44,080 bases of DNA from Opitutia bacterium UBA977 (GCA_002292345.1 DBBT01000050.1:11391-55470), one strand, 5' to 3'; positions 18,375-30,430 are shown, counted from the stretch's first letter. Notes: a model not told the origin generated them from the letters alone. A program made the numbers and translations.

Positions 18375-18457
18375 TTAAAAATCCACCGAGCAGACACTCG
18401 CAGGTTCTAGGTTCGCTAGTATCCACTTGCAGTTAAAGATTCAAACACTCATTTCCA

Positions 18458-19348
18458 ATGACCGATCTCTCACAACTCGACGTCACCACCAAAGCAGCCG
18501 TACTGCTTGAAGCGCTCCCTTATATCCAACGATTTCGCGACTCGATCTTTGTCGTAAAATACGGCGGTGCGTTCATGGACGATGCCGACCCAGCAGTGCG
18601 GACGCGTGTTGCGACCGATATCGCATTCCTATCCGCGGTGGGCATCAAAGTCGTTGTCGTGCATGGCGGCGGTAAAGCAATTACGCGCGCACTCGCAGAG
18701 TCCAATGTTGAGACGCACTTCGAGCACGGCCTCCGCGTCACCGACAAAGACTCGGTCAAGATCGTCGAGCATACGCTCAACAAAGTCGTCAACCTAGATA
18801 TCTGTGAAATCCTGCAACAGAAAAGCGCACGGCCGCTCGGCCTTGCTGGCAACGACGTGTTGGTTTGCGATAAGAGGAACGTCGTGGTTGATGGCGAATC
18901 TGTTGACGTTGGCTTTGTCGGTGAGACTCACACGGTCAAAACTAAGATCATCAAGAAAGCGCTCAGCGACGGTTACATACCCGTGATCTCACCAATTGCT
19001 TGCGGCGAGGACGGACAAGTCTACAACACCAATGCCGATGCTGCTGCAGGCAAAGTCGCCGCAGCGCTCCGCGCACGACGCCTAGTTTACCTCTGCGATG
19101 TGCCCGGCCTGATGCGCAATATGAGCGACCCTAAATCACTCATCTCTTCGCTCAAAGCCGACGAAATCGCGGACTTAGTCAAAGACGGCACCATCAGCAA
19201 AGGCATGATTCCAAAGACGGACAGCTCTGTGAAAGCGCTGCGTAGCGGCGTGCACCGCGTGCACTTTGTCGACGGTGAAAACCCACACAGCTTACTCCTC
19301 GAAATCTTCACCGACAAAGGTGTCGGTACTGAGATCGTCAACAGATAG
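18458..19348 (+). CDS. argB: Acetylglutamate kinase
   Basis: 296 residues. Nucleotide and substrate motifs are VVKYGGAFM near residue 33, VVVHGGGKAIT near 67, GLAGND near 128 and NTNADAAAGKVAAAL near 185. The N-terminal helix with LLEALPYIQRF is the extension seen in hexameric, arginine-inhibited acetylglutamate kinases. This fits the cyclic (ArgJ) pathway, in which ArgB rather than ArgA is the feedback-controlled step. That regulation is inferred. It phosphorylates N-acetylglutamate. Lies 83 bases after argJ. CGG is less used here (2 of 15 Arg codons). Confidence 0.96.
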   Translation: MTDLSQLDVTTKAAVLLEALPYIQRFRDSIFVVKYGGAFMDDADPAVRTRVATDIAFLSAVGIKVVVVHGGGKAITRALAESNVETHFEHGLRVTDKDSVKIVEHTLNKVVNLDICEILQQKSARPLGLAGNDVLVCDKRNVVVDGESVDVGFVGETHTVKTKIIKKALSDGYIPVISPIACGEDGQVYNTNADAAAGKVAAALRARRLVYLCDVPGLMRNMSDPKSLISSLKADEIADLVKDGTISKGMIPKTDSSVKALRSGVHRVHFVDGENPHSLLLEIFTDKGVGTEIVNR

Positions 19349-19433
19349 CTCGCTACCCGGACTGTTACACTGTTTTTAGCTATCCAGTCATCCGTTCTTT
19401 AACTTAAAATCAAACAACCGAACAACTTTTATA

Positions 19434-20618
19434 ATGCACCACCCAACACTTATGAAAAACTATGGCCCGCCGGCGTTCGACGCAGTGCGGGGCGAAGGTG
19501 TGTATCTCTACGACTCGATCGGTAAGCGTTATCTCGACTTCGGCAGCGGCATCGCCGTGACATCAGTCGGACACTCACACCCGAAATGGGTCAAGGCCGT
19601 GCAAGACCAAGCAGCCACGCTAAGCCACTGCAGCAACCTCTACGGCATCCTTGGTCAACAAAAGCTCGCAGATCGGCTCGTTGAAAAAGCAGGTCCCGGT
19701 CGGGTGCTGTTCTGCAATAGTGGCGCCGAATCTAACGACGCACTTATAAAGCTCGCACGGTTGCATGGCCGCAACTTGAGTGGCGGCGAAGAAGCCAAGC
19801 GGTATAGCGTAGTCGCTGCTGAAGATGCCTTCCACGGTCGGACTTTTGGCGGCATGGCTGCCACACCTCAGGAGAAAATCCAAGGCGGCTTTCGGCCTAT
19901 GCTTGCAGGCTTTAAATTTGGCCAGCTCAATAATATCGAAAGTTTCGACAAACTCGTCGATGACACCGTAGCCGCCGTATTTATCGAATCGATACAAGGC
20001 GAAGGTGGAATCTTTCCAGCCGAAGACAGCTTCCTACAAGAACTGCGGGCACTCTGCACGGAGCGGAGCGTACTCTTAATGCTCGACGAAGTCCAATGCG
20101 GTATAGGTCGGAGCGGGCACTTCTTTGCATTTGAGAAGAGTGGCGTCAAACCCGACGCCATCGGCTTGGCCAAGGGTCTCGGCGCTGGCTTCCCCATTGG
20201 CGCTATCTGGGCAGCAGAGCCTTACGCCGAACTATTTGAGCCCGGCTCACACGGCACTACTTTCGGTGGCAATCCACTCGCCTGTGCTGCAGCCAACGCC
20301 ACGCTCGACATTATCGAAGAAGACAGCCTGCTCGAGCAAATCATGGCCAACAGCTCGATCTGGCACGCGGCATTACAGGGTTTAGTCGAACAGTACCCAC
20401 AACACGTCGCTAGCATGCGGGGAGTCGGTTACATGGTCGGCTTGGCACTCCATACCGATAGCAGCGCCGTCACCACAGCAGCGCGGGACAAAGGGCTGCT
20501 CATCGTTCCAGCAGGTCACAACACGGTCCGCCTCCTTCCCGCACTCACAGCAACCCTTGAAGAACTCGCCGCTTGCACCCGCATCCTCGGCGAGGTCTTT
20601 GCTGAACTGAGCGCCTAA
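19434..20618 (+). CDS. argD: Acetylornithine aminotransferase (class III)
   Basis: 394 residues, standard length. FCNSGAESNDALIKLAR near residue 93 and LMLDEVQCGIGRSG near 215 bind PLP. The Schiff-base lysine is K247 in AIGLAKGLGAGFPIGA. FGGNPLACAAA near 282 is conserved. It converts N-acetylglutamate semialdehyde to N-acetylornithine using glutamate. It is preceded by an 85-base spacer with a CAGTT/ATCC-type short repeat. Arginine codons are strongly CGG (12 of 16), the most extreme in the cluster. A second dispersed 5' element lies between this gene and argF. Confidence 0.95.
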   Translation: MHHPTLMKNYGPPAFDAVRGEGVYLYDSIGKRYLDFGSGIAVTSVGHSHPKWVKAVQDQAATLSHCSNLYGILGQQKLADRLVEKAGPGRVLFCNSGAESNDALIKLARLHGRNLSGGEEAKRYSVVAAEDAFHGRTFGGMAATPQEKIQGGFRPMLAGFKFGQLNNIESFDKLVDDTVAAVFIESIQGEGGIFPAEDSFLQELRALCTERSVLLMLDEVQCGIGRSGHFFAFEKSGVKPDAIGLAKGLGAGFPIGAIWAAEPYAELFEPGSHGTTFGGNPLACAAANATLDIIEEDSLLEQIMANSSIWHAALQGLVEQYPQHVASMRGVGYMVGLALHTDSSAVTTAARDKGLLIVPAGHNTVRLLPALTATLEELAACTRILGEVFAELSA

Positions 20619-20628
20619 CTTCTCACTC

Positions 20629-20764
20629 TTTGTTCCTTCACTTGCCCAAAGTGCACCCAAGTTCAATCAACCCTGCGGGGCCAACTCAGCAGACTTCGCG
20701 GACCATCTACGCGCTACTCGCGCTTCGTCTACTTTAATACCCTCTAACTTTCACACTTCATCAG
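20629..20764 (+). repeat. Dispersed 5' element, copy B
   Basis: This lies between argD and argF and reaches the argF ATG. The core (20641-20737) matches copy A closely, with GACCATCTACGCGC and ACTCGCGCTT identical. The stem CTGCGGGG (20673-20680) with CTTCGCGG (20694-20701) keeps all eight pairs by using three G-U wobbles. The last 20 bases (CTTTCACACTTCATCA-ATG type) are shared with copy C. Confidence 0.85.
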
Positions 20765-21703
20765 ATGCACCATTTCTTAAAAGTCACCGACTTCACACTC
20801 AAACAAGCACAAGCAGTCTTCGTACTTGCCAAAGCATTCAAAGACGACCGGTTCAACACGCCGGCGACATTGAATAAGCAATCTTGGGGCCTACTCTTCT
20901 ACAAAAGCAGCACGCGGACACGCGTCTCCTTCGAAGTCGGCGTCAACGAACTCGGCGGCCACCCGATAGTACTCAACTCGCAGCAAACACAGATCGGCCG
21001 TGGCGAAACGGTCGAAGACAGCTCCAAGGTGTTGTCACGCTACTTGCATGGCCTAGTGATCCGGACTTACGAACACTCGATTATCGAAGAATTTGCTAAG
21101 CATTCTAGGATACCTATTATTAATGGCCTGACCGACTTTAACCACCCATGCCAGCTCTACACTGACATCTTCACACTGCTTGAGCGCTACTCGCCCGACG
21201 CCGTTGATATCAATACGCTTAAGGGCAAGAAAGTCGCCTTTCTAGGGGACAGTGCCTGCAATATGGCTAACTCATGGATTCTCACCGCCGCAATGTTTGG
21301 TATGGAGATCGTTGTCTCTGGTCCAGAAGGTTACGAGCCGAAGCAAGCCGTCATCGATGCTCTCAAAGCCGACGGCCTACCAGTCAACTTCACCTACACA
21401 GCTGATCCTAAAGAAGCAGTCAAAGATGCCGACGCGATCTACACCGACGTATGGGTCTCGATGGGCGACGAAGCCAAAGCCGCGCAACGTCTCCAAGAAA
21501 TGGCGCCATATCAAGTGAACGCCGAACTCCTGGCGCTTGCCAAGCCTGGCGCCTACTTCATGCATTGCCTCCCTGCTCACGCAGGCGAAGAAGTCAGCCA
21601 AGAAGTCCTTGATAGTCCACAAAGCATTATTTTCGACGAAGCCGAGAACCGCCTACACGCGCAAAAGGCAATCATGGCAAAGCTGGTTGAGCTGAATAGC
21701 TAA
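20765..21703 (+). CDS. argF: Ornithine carbamoyltransferase
   Basis: 312 residues. Carbamoyl-phosphate binding is by SSTRTR (48-53) near the N-terminus, and HPCQLYTD near residue 134 is the HPxQ motif. FLGDSACNMANSW near 160 and HCLPAHAGEEV near 269 provide the ornithine side, with the active-site Cys. It joins ornithine and carbamoyl phosphate to citrulline. argG and argH are not in the window. It sits 146 bases after argD, separated by repeat copy B. 3 of 10 arginine codons are CGG. The stop codon overlaps the 3' element at 21700. Confidence 0.96.
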   Translation: MHHFLKVTDFTLKQAQAVFVLAKAFKDDRFNTPATLNKQSWGLLFYKSSTRTRVSFEVGVNELGGHPIVLNSQQTQIGRGETVEDSSKVLSRYLHGLVIRTYEHSIIEEFAKHSRIPIINGLTDFNHPCQLYTDIFTLLERYSPDAVDINTLKGKKVAFLGDSACNMANSWILTAAMFGMEIVVSGPEGYEPKQAVIDALKADGLPVNFTYTADPKEAVKDADAIYTDVWVSMGDEAKAAQRLQEMAPYQVNAELLALAKPGAYFMHCLPAHAGEEVSQEVLDSPQSIIFDEAENRLHAQKAIMAKLVELNS

Positions 21704-21766
21704 TGAAATTTGGGCGACCTGCCCACATTAGCCTACAAAGAGAGCATGTCGCCCTCACTTCATTTC
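21700..21766 (+). repeat. 3'-end hairpin element, copy 1 (after argF)
   Basis: Begins at the last codon and stop of argF. AATGAA (21702-21707) pairs with TTCATT (21759-21764), and inside it GGGCGAC (21712-21718) pairs perfectly with GTCGCCC (21748-21754) across a 4x4 internal loop. It aligns with the element after the parE-like gene at 23919, sharing TGG, CCCAC, TGTCGCC and TCACT. Confidence 0.7.
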
Positions 21767-21798
21767 AAAACGCACTCCCCACAAGGGAGTGCGTTTTT
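21767..21798 (+). terminator. Rho-independent terminator of the arg cluster
   Basis: AAAACGCACTCCC (21767-21779) pairs perfectly with GGGAGTGCGTTTT (21785-21797) around a 5-base loop, ending in a T run. The A-rich 5' arm makes it able to work in both directions. Confidence 0.9.
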
Positions 21799-22023
21799 CG
21801 AATCTACGCGTTGCGAAACCTTATCGGACATAAAATAATCGTCCCCTACATCCTCCGATCTCACGATCGAGGCCACACTCTTTCCCTTAAAATTTAAAAT
21901 TCGGGTTGGACGTTCGACGTTCGGCGTACAAATTAAGCGCTTACCCACAGATACTTCATCTCCGCTACGCTCCGCCGCACTTTCACCCTCACTGTCACTC
22001 GGCCGAAGGCCGTCACTTACTCA
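21799..22023 (+). other. Noncoding leader region of the parE-like gene
   Basis: Within 320 noncoding bases after argF, this part has no supported gene. It holds a 25-base motif at 21856-21880 recurring at 24966, a GACGTTCGACGTTCGGCG direct repeat near 21909, and a hairpin CGGCC-GAA-GGCCG at 22000-22012 flanked by GTCACT on both sides. It also has a stretch (CTACGCTCCGCCGCACTTTC) resembling the 3' end of the dispersed 5' element. No clear -35/-10 pair seen. Confidence 0.5.
21856..21880 (+). repeat. 25-bp dispersed motif, copy 1
   Basis: CGATCTCACGATCGAGG with a CACAC tail; 20 of 25 positions match 24966-24990 by hand alignment. Noncoding. Confidence 0.4.
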
Positions 22024-23877
<1,854 letters not shown>

Positions 23878-23878
23878 G

Positions 23879-23895
23879 GCTTCGCTACGCGAAGC
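23879..23895 (+). other. Hairpin right after the parE-like stop
   Basis: GCTTCGC-TAC-GCGAAGC, a perfect 7-bp stem beginning 1 base after the TAG, without a T tract. May cooperate with the element at 23919. Confidence 0.5.
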
Positions 23896-23918
23896 AGTCG
23901 GGAATAAGAGTGGTAGTG

Positions 23919-23984
23919 CTAAAGGAGTGTGGAAATCTACCCACGGCATTCTGCAATGAGGGCGTGTCGCCTTCACTCCTTTTT
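23919..23984 (+). repeat. 3'-end hairpin element, copy 2 (after parE-like gene)
   Basis: AAAGGAGTG (23921-23929) pairs perfectly with CACTCCTTT (23974-23982), followed by TT. The loop contains GGCG-TGT-CGCC. Relative to copy 1, two stem positions change on both sides (A-T to T-A, and G-C to A-T), so pairing is preserved. It may act as a terminator between this gene and the convergent gene at 23993. Confidence 0.75.
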
Positions 23985-23992
23985 AGGACGGC

Positions 23993-24895
23993 TTAACGCT
24001 GCGCAGCACGAGCATTTAAAATAACATCCATTTTATTTAATTCCTCGGAAACGGTTTTCCAGAGTTTTTCTTTCTTATCAGTCGGCTCTGATGGCACAAC
24101 CTGTTGCGCTGCCACTTCGAGATAAGCACCGAAATCCTGAAGGTAGCGCTCTTTAAATTCATAATATGACCAGCGCCCCTCGAAGCCCATACGCACTACC
24201 AGATCTGCTAATAAACTACGGCGAATTTCAAACTCCCGAATACGCAGTATTTTATAATAATCATCTTCGAACATCTTAAACTCAACAGCCTCCTGAGCCG
24301 CTTGCAACTGCTGTTGCCGCTGCTGCTCCTGCCACACCGATTCAAACGACTCACCGCCAGCGGCCTGATGCGTGCGAAGTATTGCCAAGTCGTCCTCGGC
24401 CCACTTCCCAAAACGCGCGTGATACAGAACGGGAATATTAGAGCCGAGATAATAACGAACAAAAAACAGCCCACGATCCGTCTGATCCAACTTTAACAGC
24501 AATGGATTTAGCACGACCGGTGGTGACAGAAAGATGTCGCCCGCATCGTTTTTAACATAAGTCCACAGGCTTGCTTCCTGATCTGATCGATAACATTCGA
24601 ACGATTCCATAACAGGCCCCTTGAAGGCCTCCTGCACGGAAAATGTGATGCACTTGCCTTCTGCCCAAAAAATCTCCTGCACGGGCAACTCCTCACGCCC
24701 CAAGTCTTGAACCGCGACCGCCATCACTCCAGTCTGAAAAGTGCGCTCAGGAACGATCATGGTCACCTCACCATAAAAGATATGCGTCGACGCATTAAAC
24801 ACACGCAGCAGATCCCAAGACTGCTCTTTCGGTTGCGCGCCAGCATATAGGCACAACTGCAGAATTAGGTAACAGACTAGAACGACGCACTTCAT
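23993..24895 (-). CDS. Hypothetical secreted protein
   Basis: 300 residues from ATG 24895, chosen because it opens with MKCVVLVCYLILQLCLYAGA, a signal peptide; a longer frame would add an unlikely basic leader. The body has no motif I recognise. Visible traits are a Cys-containing strand around FECYRSD, a Q-rich stretch (EQQRQQQLQAAQEAVEF) likely helical near residue 215, and a C-terminal helical segment. It converges on the parE-like gene and lies upstream of the groL terminator on the same strand. Probably periplasmic or outer-membrane associated. Function unknown. Confidence 0.6.
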   Translation of the reverse strand: MKCVVLVCYLILQLCLYAGAQPKEQSWDLLRVFNASTHIFYGEVTMIVPERTFQTGVMAVAVQDLGREELPVQEIFWAEGKCITFSVQEAFKGPVMESFECYRSDQEASLWTYVKNDAGDIFLSPPVVLNPLLLKLDQTDRGLFFVRYYLGSNIPVLYHARFGKWAEDDLAILRTHQAAGGESFESVWQEQQRQQQLQAAQEAVEFKMFEDDYYKILRIREFEIRRSLLADLVVRMGFEGRWSYYEFKERYLQDFGAYLEVAAQQVVPSEPTDKKEKLWKTVSEELNKMDVILNARAAQR

Positions 24896-24965
24896 TGCTA
24901 AAGTGCTAAACGAATCAAACGGATTGGCTAGGTTAAAACGTAGCAGGGATCTGCCCAACGCTCGG

Positions 24966-24990
24966 CGATCTCACAAGCGAGGACACGCTG
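24966..24990 (+). repeat. 25-bp dispersed motif, copy 2
   Basis: CGATCTCACAAGCGAGG with a CACGC tail, in the noncoding gap before the unknown gene; matches 21856-21880 at 20 of 25 positions. Confidence 0.4.
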
Positions 24991-25094
24991 ATCAAACATG
25001 GCCTCCGTCGTCAGACGAGAGAGTTCTCGCCGCGGAAATAATTTGCCTGCGACTAGATGAAACCAAAGCGACAAGAGTCTCGCTTCTACGCACG

Positions 25095-25126
25095 AAAAGC
25101 CCCGACTGTTACCAGTCGGGGCTTTG
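25095..25126 (-). terminator. Terminator downstream of groL
   Basis: AAAGCCCCGACTG (25096-25108) and CAGTCGGGGCTTT (25113-25125) form a perfect 13-bp stem with a 4-base loop. On the minus strand it is followed by T and CGTG, 47 bases after the groL stop. Symmetric, so possibly bidirectional. Confidence 0.88.
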
Positions 25127-25172
25127 TAATAATGATGCGCTAAGTGTTGAGCGGATGTATTTCCAAAAGGAA

Positions 25173-26834
<1,662 letters not shown>

Positions 26835-26878
26835 TTATTTCTTTAAATTATATTGTTTAAATAAGTGAGCAAAATCGC

Positions 26879-27166
26879 TTAAGCGATAACGCCGAGGATG
26901 CTATCTTCTTCGATAAGAATGTATTCAACACCATTAACTTTAACAGGTGTGCCACCGTAACCAGGAAGGAGAACTTTGTCGCCTTTTTTGACATTGAAAG
27001 GGATCACTTTGCCGTTCTCGTCTTTCTTGCCAGTGCCAAGTGCTACAACTTCAGCTTCCTGTGATTTTTCTTTAGCAGAATCAGGGATAATGATGCCGCC
27101 GCGGACTTGTTCGTCTTCTTCAATGCGTTTTAATAAAACGCGTTCACCGAGTGGTTTGATCTTCAT
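26879..27166 (-). CDS. groS: 10 kDa co-chaperonin GroES
   Basis: 95 residues. Starts [38 protein letters not shown] and includes [34 protein letters not shown], all conserved. The mobile loop ([11 protein letters not shown]) that caps GroEL is intact. It lies 88 bases after dnaK and 50 bases before groL. A hairpin sits between dnaK and its start (see 27204). AT-rich leader, no Shine-Dalgarno motif. Confidence 0.98.
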   Translation of the reverse strand: MKIKPLGERVLLKRIEEDEQVRGGIIIPDSAKEKSQEAEVVALGTGKKDENGKVIPFNVKKGDKVLLPGYGGTPVKVNGVEYILIEEDSILGVIA

Positions 27167-27203
27167 AGTATTATTTATTTATTGTTTAGAGAATTGTAGT
27201 GAG

Positions 27204-27239
27204 AACAAAAGCAGCACACCAGCATCATGCCCGTGTGCT
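27204..27239 (-). terminator. Hairpin between dnaK and groS, terminator or attenuator
   Basis: On the minus strand AGCACAC, then GGCAT-G-ATGCT, then GTGTGCT forms a bulged stem-loop (7 bp plus 5 bp separated by a G-G mismatch), followed by GCTTTTGTT. It ends 37 bases before the groS ATG. It is either a dnaK terminator or an attenuator controlling read-through into groS-groL. Its arms resemble CIRCE (TTAGCACTC), but spacing is 13, not 9. Confidence 0.55.
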
Positions 27240-27254
27240 ACAAATTGCTAGAGA

Positions 27255-29198
27255 TTATTTCTTATCTTCGTCAACGACTTCGAAGTCAGCATCAACTGTT
27301 TCGCCATCGGCTTGCTTTGCATCGGTAGCAGCGTCGCCGGTTGGCTCAGCACCTTCTGGGCCTGCAGCAGCACCTTCAGCAGCTTGCTGGCTATACATTT
27401 CTTCAGCGAAGGATTGCATGATCTCTGTGATCTTATCCTTCGGTGCTTTTAATGCATCGACGTCAGCGTCTTGGTTTTCAAGAACAGCCTTGCCTTCAGC
27501 AATCGCAGCTTCGAGCTCAGTCTTCTTGTCCGCAGGGATCTTGTCGCCAAGATCAGTGATCTGCTTTTCGGACTGATAAACGATGTTGTCAAGTTCGTTG
27601 CGTGCCTCGACGCCAGCCTTGAGGGCTTCGTCTTCGGTCGCGTGTGCTTCGGCTTCGCGCTTGAGCTTTTCGACTTCATCCTTATCGAGACCGGACGAAC
27701 CAGAGATAGTAATATGCGTTTCTTTGCCAGTGCCTTGATCCTTAGCGCTGACGTTAAGGATACCATTAGCATCGATATCGAAAGTCACTTCAATCTGAGG
27801 TGTGCCTCGAGATGCGGAGGGGATCCCATCCAGACGGAAGTTTCCGAGTGTCTTGTTATCTTTAGCCATAGGGCGCTCACCTTGAAGTACCTTGACGTCC
27901 ACTGCAGTCTGATTGTCTGCATACGTAGAGAATGTTTGGCTCTTTTTGGTAGGAATCGTAGTGTTGCGCTCAATCATGGCAGTTGCCACGCCACCTGCAG
28001 TTTCGATTGCTAGGGTAAGCGGAGTCACATCGAGAAGAAGCACGTCACGCACATCACCTTGAAGCACGCCACCTTGGATCGCAGCACCGATCGCTACCAC
28101 TTCGTCAGGGTTCACACCTTGGTGTGGTGCCTTACCAGTGAGCTTAGTCGCAATTTCAACAACCTTGGGCGCACGAGTCATACCACCAACGAGCACAAGC
28201 TCGCCAAGTTCAGATTTCGAGTGACTGGAAGACCGGAGGCATTCTTCGAAAGGAGCGATGGTGCGCTGGTAGAGCGCATCACAGATCTGTTCGAGCTTCG
28301 ATCGAGTGAGCTGGATGTTAAGGTGCTTCGGTCCGCTAGCATCTGCAGTGATGAACGGAAGATTGATGTCTGTGCTCTGAGTCGAGGACAGTGCGATCTT
28401 CGCCTTCTCTGCTTCTTCCTTGAGGCGCTGAAGTGCCATCTTGTCAGTGCGCAAGTCGATGCCTTGCTCCTGCTTGAATTCTTCAACCAAGAAGTCGATT
28501 AATGCGCTATCCCAGTTATCACCACCGAGGTGTGTGTCACCGTGAGTTGATTTTACTTCAAACACACCGTCACCGATTTCGAGGATCGATACGTCAAATG
28601 TGCCACCACCGAGGTCATACACCGCGATCACTTCGTCTTGACCTTTATCAAGTCCATAAGCGAGGGCCGCCGCAGTCGGCTCGTTGATGATACGCTTCAC
28701 TTCGAGACCCGCGATCTGCCCAGCATCTTTAGTCGCTTGGCGCTGCGCGTCATTAAAGTAAGCGGGCACAGTGATCACAGCCTCTGTAACTGTTTCGCCG
28801 AGGTATGCCTCGGCATCAGACTTAAGTTTTTGCAAGATCATCGCAGAAATCTGCTCTGGAGCGAACTGCTCCTTCTCGCCCTTAACCTCACACTCGATGT
28901 AAGCGTCGCCGTTCTTGCCCTTAACAATTTCGTACGGGAGGCTCTTTGCTTCCTCCTGAACTTCAGAGAATTTACGGCCGATGAAGCGCTTGGCAGAGAA
29001 GATCGTGTTGCTAGGATTTGTGACGGCCTGGCGCTTTGCAGCCTGACCTACGAGACGTTCGCCATTTTTAGCGAACGCCACAACAGAAGGAGTGGTGCGG
29101 GCACCCTCCGAGTTTGGTATCACAACAGATTCTCCGCCTTCCATTACGGACATGCAGGAGTTTGTCGTGCCTAAGTCGATTCCAATTATTTTAGCCAT
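27255..29198 (-). CDS. dnaK: Chaperone DnaK (Hsp70)
   Basis: 647 residues from ATG 29198 ([18 protein letters not shown]), chosen over a start 27 codons upstream that lacks the family N-terminus. Nucleotide-binding motifs include [24 protein letters not shown] near residue 190 and [14 protein letters not shown] near 340. The substrate-binding domain and alpha-helical lid follow, ending in the EEVD-like acidic tail (EVVDEDKK). It folds and protects proteins with DnaJ and GrpE, neither of which is in the window. It is first in a tandem dnaK-groS-groL cluster on the minus strand. AGGA lies before the ATG as a weak Shine-Dalgarno match. Confidence 0.97.
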   Translation of the reverse strand: MAKIIGIDLGTTNSCMSVMEGGESVVIPNSEGARTTPSVVAFAKNGERLVGQAAKRQAVTNPSNTIFSAKRFIGRKFSEVQEEAKSLPYEIVKGKNGDAYIECEVKGEKEQFAPEQISAMILQKLKSDAEAYLGETVTEAVITVPAYFNDAQRQATKDAGQIAGLEVKRIINEPTAAALAYGLDKGQDEVIAVYDLGGGTFDVSILEIGDGVFEVKSTHGDTHLGGDNWDSALIDFLVEEFKQEQGIDLRTDKMALQRLKEEAEKAKIALSSTQSTDINLPFITADASGPKHLNIQLTRSKLEQICDALYQRTIAPFEECLRSSSHSKSELGELVLVGGMTRAPKVVEIATKLTGKAPHQGVNPDEVVAIGAAIQGGVLQGDVRDVLLLDVTPLTLAIETAGGVATAMIERNTTIPTKKSQTFSTYADNQTAVDVKVLQGERPMAKDNKTLGNFRLDGIPSASRGTPQIEVTFDIDANGILNVSAKDQGTGKETHITISGSSGLDKDEVEKLKREAEAHATEDEALKAGVEARNELDNIVYQSEKQITDLGDKIPADKKTELEAAIAEGKAVLENQDADVDALKAPKDKITEIMQSFAEEMYSQQAAEGAAAGPEGAEPTGDAATDAKQADGETVDADFEVVDEDKK

Positions 29199-29321
29199 GC
29201 CAATCCTATAGCAAATGCGATGCCACGAGCAAATAATATACGCAAGTAGCTGATTAACAGATACTTTCAAATAAAACACTGAAATTCAACTGCCCACACT
29301 GCACAATAATTGGTGCCAATA

Positions 29322-29369
29322 TGTCACAGTTTTTGTCACACTGAGTAGTCGCTGTCCCTAGCTGTGACA
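29322..29369. promoter_or_regulatory. Three TGTCACA sites between dnaK and the Cdd1-like gene
   Basis: TGTCACA occurs directly at 29322-29328 and 29334-29340 (12-base phase) and inverted at 29363-29369. The outer pair extends to an 8-base inverted repeat, TGTCACAG with CTGTGACA. Likely a regulator-binding array for one or both divergent genes; the regulator is unknown. Confidence 0.45.
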
Positions 29370-29407
29370 CAAAAATCAATGCACTGCCCCGAACTGATTG
29401 CATTTCG

Positions 29408-29413
29408 TATAAT
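29408..29413 (+). promoter_or_regulatory. Possible -10 box for the Cdd1-like gene
   Basis: Perfect TATAAT ending 20 bases before ATG 29434. No good -35 lies 16-18 bases upstream, so an activator bound at the TGTCACA sites could be required. Confidence 0.4.
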
Positions 29414-29433
29414 TCTAGCTTCAACTGCGTGGA

Positions 29434-29739
29434 ATGCTCCCAGTAAAGAAGAAGAAAGTCGATTATGAAGCGCTTAACTCGCCTCTCATGCGTATTCCAC
29501 GCATGGATATCGCGGCTACGCGCAACTTGATCGATATCGGCATATCTGAAATCTACGAGCTGCAAGGGCGTGCCCCCGAGGTATTGTTCGAAGAGGCCCG
29601 GCTGAAAAACCAAGACATGCCAGATGATCGCATGCGCTACTTCCGCATGGCGGTTTACTACGCCGAGACTGCAGAACCCGAGCACGCAAAAATGCATCCT
29701 GATGAGTGGATCTCAACCAACACCGAAAAAAGCCGTTAA
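29434..29739 (+). CDS. Cdd1-like (pathogenicity-locus family) helix-hairpin-helix protein
   Basis: 101 residues. The segment RIPRMDIAATRNLIDIGISEIYELQGRAPEVLFEE resembles a helix-hairpin-helix followed by the PEeLye motif of the Cdd1 family. RYFRMAVYYAET near residue 70 matches its FRcAVYyA block. The family's function is unknown; helix-hairpin-helix domains often bind DNA non-specifically. It is divergent from dnaK across 235 bases and is followed 10 bases later by a LON-domain gene, so the two are likely co-transcribed. Assignment moderate. Confidence 0.6.
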   Translation: MLPVKKKKVDYEALNSPLMRIPRMDIAATRNLIDIGISEIYELQGRAPEVLFEEARLKNQDMPDDRMRYFRMAVYYAETAEPEHAKMHPDEWISTNTEKSR

Positions 29740-29749
29740 GCTACCAGTC

Positions 29750-30430
29750 ATGATCGAAAACACCGCAATTCCAAACGAAGTCCCCGTCATGACACTCGGC
29801 GGCGCCGTACTCTTTCCTCAGGCAATGATGCCGCTGTTCATTTTTGAACCGCGCTACAAAGAGATGCTCAGCGACGTGCTCAATAACGATCGCGTCTTTG
29901 CAGTCGCGACACTTGACGAGCGTAGCGAAGACGCCCCCGAATCCGAAACGCCTTACTCGATCGCAGCGATTGGCGTAGTTCGGGCCTGCAAAAAGAACCC
30001 CGATGGCAGCTCAAATCTTGTCTTGCAAGGACTTGCCCGCGTCGAACTCGAAGCGATCGTCAGTGAAGAGCCTTACCGTACAGCCCGCATTCGCCAAATC
30101 CTCAGCGAATTAGGTGGCCCTGAAGACCAAATCACGACCTTAAAAAGCCGACTACTCAGTCTGATCCAGACCCAGCGCCGACTTGGCGCAGACATCCCCA
30201 AAGAGGTGCTGCAATTTCTAGGTAATATCAGCGAACCAGAAAACGCGCTCGATCTAGCGATCTATACGCTTTGCTCATCTCCGACGCTCAAGCAAGAACT
30301 TCTAGAAACGCGCGGCGTTGTGCCACGCTACGAAAAATTCGCCAACTTCTTACAGTCCGAGATCGAACGCCTCAAGCTCGACATTCAATTAAGAGGCGAC
30401 TTGGACGATAAAAACATCGGATACAACTAG
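29750..30430 (+). CDS. LON peptidase substrate-binding (PUA-like) domain protein
   Basis: 226 residues. The N-terminal domain (VPVMTLGGAVLFPQAMMPLFIFEPRYKEML) is the LON-N/YcdB-like domain found alone in many bacteria, without the AAA+ or serine-lysine protease parts. A C-terminal helical region with QRRLGADIPKEVLQFLGN follows. Start ATG 29750 is chosen 10 bases after the previous stop; in-frame ATGs at 29702 and earlier overlap it. Function is unknown; such proteins may bind damaged or peptide substrates. No Shine-Dalgarno motif seen. Confidence 0.85.
   Translation: MIENTAIPNEVPVMTLGGAVLFPQAMMPLFIFEPRYKEMLSDVLNNDRVFAVATLDERSEDAPESETPYSIAAIGVVRACKKNPDGSSNLVLQGLARVELEAIVSEEPYRTARIRQILSELGGPEDQITTLKSRLLSLIQTQRRLGADIPKEVLQFLGNISEPENALDLAIYTLCSSPTLKQELLETRGVVPRYEKFANFLQSEIERLKLDIQLRGDLDDKNIGYN

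Noticed and set aside
16093..21703. Horizontal transfer of the whole arg cluster as the reason for CGG use
   Set aside because: Not fully excluded, but argB and argF share the surrounding codon style and the genes look native, so I prefer the codon-regulation reading pending counts.
27204..27239. CIRCE-like operator before groS
   Set aside because: The arms (AGCACAC/GTGTGCT) resemble CIRCE but the spacer is 13 rather than 9, and the hairpin is followed by T bases, so terminator or attenuator is more likely.
29199..29321. Sigma-32-type promoter before dnaK
   Set aside because: TTTGAAAG occurs on the minus strand, but no CCCCAT-like -10 is at proper spacing, so I do not call it.
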